Of a stretch of 64,000 nucleotides of DNA, positions 1 through 8,858 are shown piece after piece. Where the stretch lies: contig CAUYUJ010022560.1 in the NCBI GenBank assembly GCA_963575745.1, positions 1 to 64,000 on the forward strand, written 5' to 3'. Made by a program: the position numbers and the translations under genes. The stretch is from Prorocentrum cordatum. Taxonomy: Eukaryota; Sar; Dinophyceae; Prorocentrales; Prorocentraceae. Numbering within the stretch: position 1 is the first letter of the stretch; the number at the start of each line of letters is the position of its first letter. Under the pieces are notes generated by a model, which was not told where the DNA came from, made no database searches, and saw nothing but the letters and a program-made list of their open reading frames with translations.

Positions 1-1
1 A

Positions 2-661
2 CACCGAGGGCTCGTTGGGCCTATCTATGGGTTGGGGCCTCACAGCCCTAGAGCAGGATGGGCGAGTGACTCGAGGGCCGAAGGGCTCTCGTTTGAAGAA
101 GTTCGGGAGAGAGGGAGGTGGATCTCAGATGGGAGTTTGCGTATCTATCTTGACATCGTCGGTGCGAGCCACATCCTCACCCAGCTAAACACGAAGGGCT
201 TTGCGCAGCAGCTGCGCTGGCTCAAGAGAGGGTGGCGCCAGTACTTTCCTGCGTTCGTCTGGGGAGCGCACCTTCCTCCAAGATATGGCGCCCAAGGGCT
301 ACGTCAAGGACAAGAACACTGGGGGGTGGATCAAGGGCCCGGACTTGACGGAGGAGAACGTGCCACCACTGCCGAGCCCGCCTGGGACACCGTCCAGTTG
401 GGTGCAGTGCGTCAGTGCTCCGCCGTCAAGGGCCACGTCGCGGGCGGCATCCCCGGGGGCAGTTTCGCTCGTCCTCACGCCGCCCAAGGCCAAGAGCCCG
501 GGTGCGCTGCCGCCCGCCACTGTGCTCGCAATCCCACCTCCGGAGGCAGCGGGCCAGCCGATGACAGGCAAGCTGCAGTTCTACGCGCAGGCACCATGCA
601 ATCCGCAGCAGACCAGGGCGCAAAAGGGAAGCTACCTCAAGTCGGTTGTTGGCTACAGTAG
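2..661 (+). CDS. Tyrosine recombinase, C-terminal fragment
   Basis: Open from the window edge in frame 2. Residues around 90-148 read RERGRWISDGSLRIYLD, the dinoflagellate form of the box with the His/Trp position (GRW) and the nucleophilic tyrosine (codon 146-148). After it comes a helical tail (ILTQLNTKGFAQQLRW). In the family these enzymes integrate a circular cDNA. Upstream, where the family normally shows YxLRH, this copy reads YGLGPHSPRAG, so the second catalytic arginine appears damaged. The frame stays open to 661, but from about 285 it overlaps the next ORF, and the true recombinase probably ends near there. The N-terminal half is missing because of the window edge, not necessarily because of truncation. 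Confidence 0.6.
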   Translation, partial: HRGLVGPIYGLGPHSPRAGWASDSRAEGLSFEEVRERGRWISDGSLRIYLDIVGASHILTQLNTKGFAQQLRWLKRGWRQYFPAFVWGAHLPPRYGAQGLRQGQEHWGVDQGPGLDGGERATTAEPAWDTVQLGAVRQCSAVKGHVAGGIPGGSFARPHAAQGQEPGCAAARHCARNPTSGGSGPADDRQAAVLRAGTMQSAADQGAKGKLPQVGCWLQ

Positions 662-1460
662 GGTGCTCCAGATTCTCTGCGGCCCGTGTTTCGTGCCTGC
701 CATCATCCTCGTGGTGCTCGTCGTCAGTTTCCCGTCGAGCCTCTTCCCTAACATGTCCAGGGGTGCCGAGGCTGCGGCGTCCCTGGTGGAGGATGTGGCA
801 GGCGCAGGTGGGGCTGTGGCCCTCGCGGCCAGGAACCTGACTTTGGCCGTGAGTGGGGTTGCGCTATCAGTTGCAAGAAATTCTGCTACGTTTGTGGATG
901 AAGCGTGGTCTGGGATAGATCTGCTGGGCTGCCGCTTGAACGTCACAGGCGGCCGCTTCGTCGTTGACATCGGTGCGCGCTCTCGCCCCAGTATGATGAA
1001 GGAGCTCGAGCGGGGGCTGTCCGTGGTGCCAGATGACCTGGCAGTGGAGTTGTGGGGTTCCATTAACGCTGTATCTGTCAGGGCGCCAGTGGCGGCGCGG
1101 CTCTCCTCCCAGTTCAATTTCACGGAGAGCTTCTTCATCTGGGATTGGGAGGTACTGTTAGTAGACGAAGAGGTGCTGGCAGTACGATATTATTTCGCTA
1201 GATTGGGATTTGAACTTCAGTGGGCTAATCCGTTGTGGGCACTCACAGGGGCCGATCCCGGAAGAGAGCTGGAGCGCATCACGACGAGAGTCAAGGATGC
1301 GATAGAGTCGGCAGTCGACGCCTCCGTGCTGCGGACACCGCTGACCGCGCAGGAGGTACTCCAGTTTCCCACCACTCGCCCTCCCTTTTGGTTCCGTCTC
1401 GGCCGGTGGGCCCACGCGCAGTTCGATTGGCTATGGTACGCAAGCGGTGTTTGGCTCTGA
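285..1460 (+). CDS. Unrecognised single-pass membrane protein of the YR retroelement
   Basis: 391 codons from ATG 285 to TGA 1460. The ATG was chosen because upstream codons in this frame belong to the recombinase overlap. The protein has a proline- and serine-rich N-terminal part (residues 1-100) and one clear hydrophobic segment at about 128-152 (FVPAIILVVLVVSF). A long C-terminal domain of about 240 residues follows, with possible N-glycosylation sites (NMS, NLT, NVT, NFT), which suggests it lies on the lumenal or outer side. I do not recognise the domain. It sits between the recombinase and the terminal repeats, where some relatives carry a methyltransferase-like ORF. It has no frameshift or internal stop, unlike many neighbours. 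Its function is unknown; an envelope-like or accessory role is only a guess. Confidence 0.6.
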   Translation: MAPKGYVKDKNTGGWIKGPDLTEENVPPLPSPPGTPSSWVQCVSAPPSRATSRAASPGAVSLVLTPPKAKSPGALPPATVLAIPPPEAAGQPMTGKLQFYAQAPCNPQQTRAQKGSYLKSVVGYSRVLQILCGPCFVPAIILVVLVVSFPSSLFPNMSRGAEAAASLVEDVAGAGGAVALAARNLTLAVSGVALSVARNSATFVDEAWSGIDLLGCRLNVTGGRFVVDIGARSRPSMMKELERGLSVVPDDLAVELWGSINAVSVRAPVAARLSSQFNFTESFFIWDWEVLLVDEEVLAVRYYFARLGFELQWANPLWALTGADPGRELERITTRVKDAIESAVDASVLRTPLTAQEVLQFPTTRPPFWFRLGRWAHAQFDWLWYASGVWL

Positions 1461-1546
1461 GGTTCAGTGGGTTCAAAGCCATATGAATGGTATGATCGGA
1501 TACCGGAGTTTGGCATTATCTCAGAGCGGGCATGTTGTATACGTTA

Positions 1547-1906
1547 TGGAGTTCAGATTTCCCTTGATGAATCGGATGAGGTCAAATACAAAGGAGACCC
1601 TCGGCCGAGGGAGTTTAATTGGAAGCATGTTGCGACACGTCTGAACTGTGATCGACAGGAGATATGGCTTTGGTCATTTCGTGGTCTGTTGAAAAAAGGA
1701 GTTGATTATCGAGATAATCGTGAGTGACGCTTGCTGTTGTTTCCTATTCTGCACAGGCTTCGCCTTGGCACGCCCTACCTGTACAGGCTTTGCCTACTCG
1801 TCCCTAGCTTTTCCCTTCCTTGCCCCTGACCGCCGTGGGGGCGGTGTGGGGGTCGGGTGGGTGGGTCTCCAGAGGCTTTAGGAACTCAATGCGTTTTGTA
1901 CATTAT
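1547..1906. repeat. Direct repeat copy 1 (B1-like) of the first YR element
   Basis: This 360-bp segment recurs at 2017-2380 with only a few differences by eye: a small indel near the start, one change within the GATTATCGA region and one in the GGCGG run. It starts TGGAGTTCAG and ends TTGTACATTAT. The copies also share a 48-codon open stretch, which is a consequence of the duplication. Confidence 0.85.
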
Positions 1907-2016
1907 GATGAAGTGAGAGTCTTCGAGCGGGTATTAATGTATAGCGTTGGTCCAGCCATGCTCTTCAACAGCAAGCGTGCTTCCATAGCTTTTCGGGCCC
2001 ACCCGATCCCGCCCTT

Positions 2017-2380
2017 TGGAGTTCAGGGGATTTTCCCTTGATGAATCGGATGAGGTCAAATACAAAGGAGACCCTCGGCCGAGGGAGTTTAATTGGAAGC
2101 ATGTTGCGACACGTCTGAACTGTGATCGACAGGAGATATGGCTTTGGTCATTTCGTGGTCTGTTGAAAAAAGGAGTTGATTATCGATATAATCGTGAGTG
2201 ACGCTTGCTGTTGTTTCCTATTCTGCACAGGCTTCGCCTTGGCACGCCCTACCTGTACAGGCTTTGCCTACTCGTCCCTAGCTTTTCCCTTCCTTGCCCC
2301 TGACCGCCGTGGGGGCGGCGTGGGGGTCGGGTGGGTGGGTCTCCAGAGGCTTTAGGAACTCAATGCGTTTTGTACATTAT
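2017..2380. repeat. Direct repeat copy 2 (B2-like) of the first YR element
   Basis: Second copy of the repeat at 1547-1906. The 110-bp spacer between them (1907-2016) is unique in the window and would correspond to A2 in an A1-B1-A2-B2 architecture. The copy stops at the start of a CT/TA microsatellite. Confidence 0.85.
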
Positions 2381-2392
2381 AACTATATGTCT

Positions 2393-2393
2393 A

Positions 2394-2426
<33 letters not shown>

Positions 2427-2427
2427 C
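2393..2427. repeat. (CT)n(TA)n microsatellite
   Basis: Run of CT then TA dinucleotides directly after the terminal repeat of the first YR element. Confidence 0.95.
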
Positions 2428-4893
2428 CCTGGGGGCGAGGCCGGGGGCCCCAGGACAGGTGCCTCGACCCCCCATGGCGGGGCGGGGGGGGGGCCTGGAG
2501 CCTCCCTGGAGCAGCCCAGGCGGCCCAAGAGTGCCCCAAGAGCGCTCCGCGACAGGCCCAGCAGGCTCCAAGAGGCCCAAGAGGGCGCCAAGAGGGCCCC
2601 AAGATGCCCAAGATAAACCCAAGACTGCCAAAGAGGCCCCCAAGACGCTCCAAGAGGCCTCCAAGAGGCACCCCCAGAGGGCCCCAAGAGGCCAAAATCG
2701 TTTATTTTACGAAGGTTTTGGACACATATTGCCTTTCCCGCCTTTTCGGCTTTCCGACGCTCCGCGACGGCTCAAAGGTCCCCCGCGGACGCCCCAAGAC
2801 AGCCCAAGAGGCCTCCAAGAGGGGCTCAAGACGGCTCTGGAGGGCCCCAAGACGGCCCAAGACGCGCCCAAGACGGGCGAAGAGAGGCCCAAGACGGCCC
2901 CAAGAGGGGAACCGCGAACCGGAAATTCGAACCTCCCGCCTCCACAGGGCCCCGGGAGGCCACAAAGGGGCCCCAAAGGGGCCCCAAGAGGCCCCAGGAG
3001 ACCCCCAAGAGGCACCCAGGAGGCCCGGTGCTCGAAAACAGCTGCCACGACCCTCCATGGGGGTACCGGGGCTCATTTCCTTTGTGTTTTACAGGGTTGT
3101 CCGGGGCCTCCGAGGCCGCCGCCTCCGACCCCCCATGGGGGGACGGGGCGGCCGGGGAGGTCCAAAATAGTCCACGAGGGCCTCCAGAGGCTCCCAAGAC
3201 AGCCCAAGCGGGCCCCGAGTCGCCGAAAGGACGCCCAAGATAGGCCCAAAACGGCCCGAGAGGCCCCCCAAGGCACTCCACGATGCTTCAAGACGCCTCT
3301 CCAGAGCGCTTCAAGAGGCCGAAATCGTGAATTTTACGAAGGGTTTTCGAACGATTTTGGCCTTCCAGCCTTTTCGGCTGTCCGACGTTCCAAGACGGCT
3401 CAATAGGCCCCCCAAGAGCGCCCCAAGACGGCCCAAGAGGGCCCAAAGACGGCCCCAGGCCCAAGACAGCCCAACAGAGCCTCAAGACGGCCCCAAGATG
3501 CGCCCAAGAGGGGGACCACGACTCCAAAATTCGACCCTCCCGCTTGAAGAGTGCCCCAGGAGGCCCCAAGGAGCCTCCAAGAGGCCCCAGGAGGCCCCCA
3601 AGAGGCACCCAGGAGGCCCAAACGAGGCCTAAAGAGGCCACAAAGCAGCCCCGAGGAGTCCCCACAATGGTCCCAAAACGGCTACCGACTGCGAAATTGA
3701 GACGCCCACGACAGGCCAACCACGAGGAGGCCTCCACCAGACGGTGGCGGGAGCTCCAACAGCATAGCCGAAGAGGCTTCCAAGAGGGCCCTGGGCGGCC
3801 CACGAGGGCCCCAAGGCGGTGCCTGAGGCGCCCAAGACGGCCCGAGAGGGCCCCAAGACGGCCCCAAGAGAGGCCCAAGAAGGGAAACACGAACCGAGAA
3901 TCCGAGCTTTCTACCCCGAGAGGTTCTCGGGAAGTCCCAAGAGGCCCCCAATCGGATCCAAGAGGCCCCCAAGAAGCTCCCAAGAGGGCCGACGAGGTTC
4001 CAAGCGATCTCCCAAGGTGGCCCCAAGAGGCACAACTCATTGTTTTACGATTGGGCTTTGACGGGTTTTAATTTTTTCGGCCTTTTGGCATCCCGATGCT
4101 CCAAGACGGCCCAAGAGGCTTCCAATACCGCTCCCAATATAGAGGAAGAGGCCTCCAAGAGGGCCCCAAGACGGCCCGCGAGGGCCCCAAGACGGTGCTT
4201 GAGGCGCCCAAGACGGCCCGAGAGGGCCCCAAGAGCCCCAAGAGAGGCCCAAGAAGGGGAACGCGACCCAACAGCAGAGCGGTCCCCCCAAAAGGCCCAC
4301 AGGAGGCCGCAAGAGGCCCCCAAGTGGTCCGACGAGGACCCCAAAAGCTCCCCGAGGGCCTAAAAGGCCCCTAGGAGACGTCCAAGAGGCTTTTAAATAG
4401 CCCAAGAGTGCCCTCGATGCGTCAAAACTGCTTCCAGGAGGCCCCCGGGAGGCTTCCACATTGCCTCAATCTGGCCGCAGGTGGCCTCAAGTCGGGCCTC
4501 CACGCAGCCAAGACGGCCAATGACGGGACTTCCCGAGAAAAGGCCCCTAGGAGACGTCCAAGAGGCTTTAAAATAGCCCAAGAGTGCCCTCGATGCGTCA
4601 AAACTGCTTCCAGGAGGCCCCCGGGAGGCTTCCACATTGCCTCAATCTGGCCGCAGGTGGCCTCAAGTCGGGCCTCCACGCAGCCAAGACGGCCAATGAC
4701 GGCTTCAGATTGCAGAACCGGTGCCCCCAAGGGACCATCAGACGCCCCCCAAGAAGCACCCAAGAGGTGCCTCCAACAGCCAGTTGACGAAACATGCAGA
4801 ACACCCCAGAAGCTCCTCAGATGCCGTCGCGCGCCTGTGCTTGATAGCGTTGTCCAAGATCGTCCAGCGCCCCCCCGGCCTGGGCTAGAACCT
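2428..4893 (+). repeat. CAAGAGG-family repeat array, forward orientation
   Basis: GC-rich degenerate array built from decamer-like words such as GGCCCCAAGA, CCAAGAGGCC and CCCAAGACGG. It is interrupted at intervals by a conserved AT-richer core of about 75 bp, at roughly 2691-2770, 3320-3395 and 4030-4108. The core runs GGCCxAAATCGTxxATTTTACG, then CCTTTTCGGC, then CCGACGTTCCAAGACGGC. Long open frames across it in several frames and on both strands are rich in Pro, Arg, Gly and Leu and come from the repeat, not from genes. Confidence 0.85.
4362..4702. repeat. Tandem duplication, period 176 bp
   Basis: 4362-4537 and 4538-4702 are nearly identical, both starting AAAAGGCCCCTAGGAGACG. The homologous block at 5937-7446 has only one copy, so this duplication came after the larger segmental duplication or was lost from the other copy. 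Confidence 0.85.
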
Positions 4894-4915
4894 GCGCGCG
4901 CGCTCAGGATGGCCT

Positions 4916-4947
4916 GGACAGTATGCCCGGGCCCGGGCATACTGTCC
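4916..4947. repeat. 32-bp perfect palindrome
   Basis: Arms GGACAGTATGCCCGGG (4916-4931) and its exact reverse complement (4932-4947) abut with no spacer. It lies at the end of a forward CAAGAGG array, about 180 bp before the array family resumes in reverse orientation. Confidence 0.95.
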
Positions 4948-5129
4948 TGAGTCTTGAATGGATGAGCATCTCACCCAAATCCACAATTCCCGGATTCCTT
5001 GGGGCCTTCGGAGACTCCGCGACAACGGTAAGAAGCCGGGAGGCGCGGTACCGGCCAGATGTCAGGGGATATGTAGGACCCCCGAGTAGGATTTTTTTGT
5101 CCATGAAGAACAAATATTCTTGGAATTCA
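4948..5129. other. Unique sequence, nothing recognised
   Basis: No coding signal, RNA gene or repeat match seen. An 88-codon open frame begins near 4923 but resembles no family I know. Confidence 0.5.
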
Positions 5130-5690
5130 TTTGTTTCTTCCAAATCCTCGATCTTTGAAGGCTGGAAGCGGGAGAACGTGAGAAGGTGAAAAACATAGGA
5201 AAAACCATGGGAAATTAACGATTTTACCCTCTCTGGGCTCTCTCGGGACGGCTCTCGCAGCTCTCTTGGGCTGTTCTTGGAGCCTCGTCGGGGTCTCTTT
5301 GGGGCCTCTCGAGGATGGGGGGTGTGTTGGGGGCCTCTGGGGGGTCCCGGAGGCCTCTCGGAGGTCTCTGGAAGCCTCCTGCTCCTGCTCTTGGGCCCAT
5401 CTTGGGCCTGTTCTGGGGTGGTCTGGGGCTGTGCTGGGCGCCTCTTAGGCAGTCTTGGAGTCTTCTTGGCCTGTCTTGGGGCCGTCCTGAGGGTCTCTTG
5501 GGTGGTCTTGGGCCGGTCTTGGGAGGCTCTTCGGCGCTCTTGGACCGTTGGAAGCTCGAAAACGTGAGAAGCCAAAAACATTGAAAAGACCATTGAACAT
5601 ATACGACTTTGGCCTCTTCGGGCCGTACCGTGATACCTACCAGACTTCTTGGGGTCTCTTGGAGGCCACCTGGGAGCCTCGAGATCTTTT
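5130..5690 (-). repeat. CAAGAGG-family repeat array, reverse orientation
   Basis: On the plus strand the words are the complement (GGGCCTCTTGG, GGCCGTCTTGG). Core-like segments lie at about 5150-5215 and 5540-5600 (GAAGCTCGAAAACGTGAGAAG). Confidence 0.8.
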
Positions 5691-5691
5691 C

Positions 5692-5725
5692 AGCGCGTTC
5701 CGGGAGCATCTTCCCAGAACGCGCT
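5692..5725. repeat. Hairpin of the GTTCC/GGAAC family
   Basis: AGCGCGTTC (5692-5700) pairs with GAACGCGCT (5717-5725). An inner GGGA/TCCC pair lies inside, separated by a 1-nt mismatch. Confidence 0.7.
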
Positions 5726-5936
5726 CGTGGCAGGGCGCCCACGTCCGAGGACGTTGGCATGGGAAACCGCAGCGCGTGATCATTCCAGGCGTTCCGGCGG
5801 ACTTCAGGAAGACTGCATGTCTTATGAGGATGGATTCCGCCTCTTGCCCCGAGCATCCCAAACTGCCTGAACGGTTCCCACTCGCCTTCCCCAAACCCAG
5901 CGTTGCCCAAGCGCGTTCCGGACGAAAGACCGCTCC
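5726..5936. other. Unique sequence between repeat blocks
   Basis: No gene recognised. Partial GTTCC words occur at about 5789 and 5925. Confidence 0.5.
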
Positions 5937-7446
5937 AGGACGCCCAAGATAGGCCCAAGACGGCCCGAGAGGCCCCCCAAGGCACTCCACGACGCTTCAA
6001 GACGCCTCTCCAGAGCGCTTCAAGAGGCCGAAATCGTCAATTTTACGAAGGGTTTTCGAACGATGTTGGCCTTCCAGCCTTTTCGGCTGTCCGACGTTCC
6101 AAGACGGCTCAATGGGCCCCCAAGAGCGCCCCAAGACGGCCCAAGAGGGCCCCAAGACGGCCCCAGAATCGCCCAAGACAGCCCAACAGAGCCCCAAGAC
6201 GGCCCCGAGATGCGCCCAAGAGGGGGACCACGACTCCAAAATTCGACCCTCCGGCTTGAAGAGTGCCCCAGGAGGCTCCAAGGAGCCCCCAAGAGGCCCC
6301 AGGACGCCCCCAAGAGGCACCCAGGAGGCCCAAACGAGGCCTAAAGAGGCCACAAAACAGCCCCGAGGAGGCCCCACAATGTTCCGGCGGGGGCCTTCCG
6401 GAACACGCTGCAGGAGGAGGAGGAAGATCAGGAGGAGGAGGGGGACGAGGAGGAGGAAGAGGCCTCCAAGACAGCTCCAAGATAGCCGAAGAGGCTTCCA
6501 AGAGGGCCCTGGGCGGCCCACGAGGGCCCCAAGGCGGTGCCTGAGGCGCCCAAGACGGCCCGAGAGAGCCCCAAGACGGCCCCAAGAGAGGCCCAAGAAG
6601 GGAAACACGAACCGAGAATCCGAGCTTTCTACCCCGAGAGGTTCTCGGGAAGTCCCAAGAGGCCCCCAATCGGATCCACGAGGCCCCCAAGAAGCTCCCA
6701 AGAGGGCCGACGAGGTTCCAAGCGATCTCCCAAGGTGGCCCCAAGAGGCACAACTCATTGTTGTACGATTGGGCTTTGACGGGTTTAATTTTTTCCGGCC
6801 TTTTGGCATCCCGATGCTCCAAGACGGCCCAAGAGGCTTCCAATACCGCTCCCATATGGAGGAAGAGGCTTCCAAGAGGGCCCCAAGACGGCCCGCGAGT
6901 ATCCCAAGACGGTGCTTGAGGCGCCCAAGACGGCCCGAGAGGGCCCCAAGAGCCCCAAGAGAGGCCCAAGAAGGGGAACGCGACCCAACAGCAGAGCGTT
7001 CCCCCCAAAAGGCCTACAGGAGGCCGCAAGAGGCCCCCAAGTGGTCCGACGAGGACCCCAAAAGCTCCCCGAGGGCCTAAAAGGCCCCTAGGAGACGTCC
7101 AAGAGGTTTCAAAATAGCCCAAGAGTGCCCTCGATGCGTCAAAACTGCTTCCAGGAGGCCCCCGGGAGGCTTCCGGATTGCCTCAATCTGGCCGCAGGTG
7201 GCCTCAAGTCGGGCCTCCACGCAGCCAAGACGGCCAATGACGGCTTCAGATTGCAGAACCGATGCCCCCAAGGGACCCTCAGACGCCCCCCCAAGAAGCA
7301 CCCAAGAGGTGCCTCCAACAGCCAGTTGACGAAGCATGCGGAACACCCCAGAAGCTCCTCAGATGCCGTCGCGCGCCTGTGTTTGATAGCGTTGTCCAAG
7401 ATCGTCCAGCGCCCCCCCGGCCTGGGCTAGAACCTGAGCGCACGTG
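5937..7446 (+). repeat. Second copy of a 1.5-kb segmental duplication within the CAAGAGG array
   Basis: Matches 3228-4893 almost throughout, from AGGACGCCCAAGATAGG to GGCCTGGGCTAGAACCTG. The main differences are the missing 176-bp tandem unit and a replacement at 6380-6470, where a hairpin plus an AGGAGG tract takes the place of unrelated sequence in copy 1 (about 3670-3740). It contains two cores (6020-6110 and 6750-6830). Confidence 0.85.
6380..6405. repeat. Hairpin TGTTCCGG / CCGGAACA with adjoining purine tract
   Basis: Perfect 8-bp arms with a 10-nt loop, followed by an AGGAGGAGGAGG tract to about 6470. It is absent from the homologous position of the other duplicated block. Confidence 0.75.
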
Positions 7447-7466
7447 AAGCGCGCGCGATGGTTCTA

Positions 7467-7467
<1 letters not shown>
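7427..7467. repeat. 41-bp hairpin CTAGAACC...GGTTCTAG, copy 1
   Basis: 8-bp perfect terminal arms around a GCGC-rich centre. It is nearly identical to 18015-18055 and, like it, is followed at once by a dinucleotide microsatellite. Confidence 0.85.
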
Positions 7468-7507
<40 letters not shown>

Positions 7508-7780
7508 ATTGCACGTATGTGCGCACACATGTATGCCTGCATCTATGCATGCATACATGTCTGCACGTATGCATGCATGCATGTATGTATGCATGTATGC
7601 ATGTACGCGTGTATGCATCCCTGTCTATATGTATGTATACATGCATGTATGCATGTACGTACGTGTATGTGTATGTGTATGCGTACTTGTACGTGTCCTT
7701 GTATGTGTACGTCTATGTGTAGGTGTATGTGTCTGTGTATGTGTACATGCACGCACATTTGTATCTGTTTAGGTGCATCT
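7468..7780. repeat. (TA)n and TATG/TGTATGCA microsatellite
   Basis: TA run to 7500, then irregular TGTATG, CATGCATG and TATGTGTATG up to the A1 repeat of the YR element. Open frames rich in Met, Tyr, Cys and His across it are artefacts. Confidence 0.9.
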
Positions 7781-7837
7781 TACAGCGACTTGTCGGCAAT
7801 TGTGGCAACACCGCGGCCGTATTCCCTCGCTCAAGTT
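7781..7837. repeat. Split direct repeat A1
   Basis: 57 bp starting TACAGCGACTTGTCGG and ending CTCGCTCAAGTT. Identical to 13767-13823. The first ATG of the element lies 9 bp downstream. Confidence 0.9.
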
Positions 7838-7845
7838 CTACAGGA

Positions 7846-8226
7846 ATGCAGGCATTCTTTGAGCGGGTCTGCGCCGACCTCACCAGTGCCCTCACCACTG
7901 CTATCATCGTTCGCGGCAGCTCGACGCCTTACCCTGATTGCGTCTGCTCTCCTGCGCTGCACTGCCCAGCGCTGGAGTGCCGCTGCCCGACTGGCGAGGG
8001 CTCCCTGGCTTCTGCTCAGCCCGCAGGCTGGTCAACCGAGTTCGTGGTCGTGCTCGTGGTGAGCGCCTTCGCGTACGGCATCGTGGTCGGCGGCTACTTC
8101 GTCAAGAGCTCGCTGACGGCCCCCGTGGTGCAGCCTGCACCCGCTCCAGTACCTCAGCAGGAGGCCGTGGACACTCTCGACCTCGCGACTGCGGCGGCTG
8201 CCCAGGCGAGGAAGTTCCGCCGCTAG
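7846..8226 (+). CDS. Small single-pass membrane protein (first ORF of the YR element)
   Basis: 126 codons, ATG 7846 to TAG 8226, beginning just after A1. The N-terminal half holds a cysteine cluster (PDCVCSPALHCPALECRC). One hydrophobic segment follows at about residues 66-88 (EFVVVLVVSAFAYGIVVGGYF), then an alanine- and proline-rich tail. The predicted form is a short Cys-rich ectodomain, one membrane pass and a short tail. Its function is unknown to me. Its place as the first ORF, and the presence of a different membrane-protein ORF in the first element (285-1460), suggest that membrane accessory genes are a habit of these elements. The next ORF starts 5 bp after the stop. Confidence 0.6.
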   Translation: MQAFFERVCADLTSALTTAIIVRGSSTPYPDCVCSPALHCPALECRCPTGEGSLASAQPAGWSTEFVVVLVVSAFAYGIVVGGYFVKSSLTAPVVQPAPAPVPQQEAVDTLDLATAAAAQARKFRR

Positions 8227-8231
8227 GAGCA

Positions 8232-8858
8232 ATGGCTGCTCGCGCCGCTGGACAGTTCCACTACATTCGTTACAACGTTGGTGGGCCCGCTATCTATCAC
8301 GAAAGACTCACCTTGCTGCCAGGGTACATCCTCACCCCTGACGATGATGACTACGCTGAGAGCCACTTGGCAGGTGGCGACTTGCGATCTGTGCATGACT
8401 CGGCGGGTCAGGGCGACGCGATCGTCGGAGTCGCCGCCAACAACCTCTACAAGTTCAGGCGGCTGCCGTCTGCAGCCGTCGTCTGGGCTGCTGTGCGCCG
8501 CGGCGTTGCCCAGGGCCATGGGCCTCTGCCGCCGTCGCCCTTCAACCTCGAGCTCAGCGCCGACAACGTGCTGGGCTTGGCGGCGGGGGTGCTGGCCTTG
8601 CCCGACCCGCTCGGAGCGGCGCCCGCTGCCGCAGCGCCTGCCGCGCTGGCCTTGGCTGCCGCGGCCGCGCCCCCCGCGGGCGCCCCTGGGCCGCCTGCCG
8701 CGGCGGCCGCTGCGCCCGCGGGCGGGGTGGGCGCGCTGGCTGCGGCGCTCGGTGCCGGGGGGGGGGCGCCCCGCCTGCCGCCGCTGGCCCTCCGGGCGTC
8801 GGCGCCGCCGCCGCGGCCCCCGCGGCCCCAGGCGTCGCGGGGCCTGATCCCCGCGTGA
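8232..8858 (+). CDS. Gag-like ORF (N-terminal part), unrecognised domain plus alanine/proline-rich tail
   Basis: 208 codons from ATG 8232 to TGA 8858. The first 110 residues form a plausible folded domain (AAGQFHYIRYNVGGPAIYHERL...). The remainder is a low-complexity Ala/Pro/Gly region, possibly a linker. The stop codon overlaps the ATG of the next ORF as TGATG (8856-8860). Position between the membrane ORF and pol suggests a structural or gag role. I know no function for the N-terminal domain. Confidence 0.55.
   Translation: MAARAAGQFHYIRYNVGGPAIYHERLTLLPGYILTPDDDDYAESHLAGGDLRSVHDSAGQGDAIVGVAANNLYKFRRLPSAAVVWAAVRRGVAQGHGPLPPSPFNLELSADNVLGLAAGVLALPDPLGAAPAAAAPAALALAAAAAPPAGAPGPPAAAAAAPAGGVGALAAALGAGGGAPRLPPLALRASAPPPRPPRPQASRGLIPA

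Larger units (their letters stand above)
1..2380 (+). mobile_element. 3' end of a tyrosine-recombinase retroelement (DIRS/Ngaro-like), 5' part outside the window
   Basis: The order is: C-terminal part of a tyrosine recombinase, an ORF for a membrane protein, then two direct repeats of about 360 bp separated by about 110 bp. This matches the B1-A2-B2 end of elements with split direct repeats, as seen complete at 7781-13958. The A1 copy would lie upstream of the window, so the assignment of 1907-2016 as A2 is inference. The element ends directly at a (CT)(TA) microsatellite, as the second element is also embedded in simple repeats. Confidence 0.55.

Noticed and set aside
2294-3406. 370-codon plus-strand open frame, and similar long frames on both strands across the CAAGAGG arrays
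   Set aside because: Composition is Pro/Arg/Gly or Leu/Gly/Ser, several frames are open at once on both strands, and the frames follow repeat words rather than domains.
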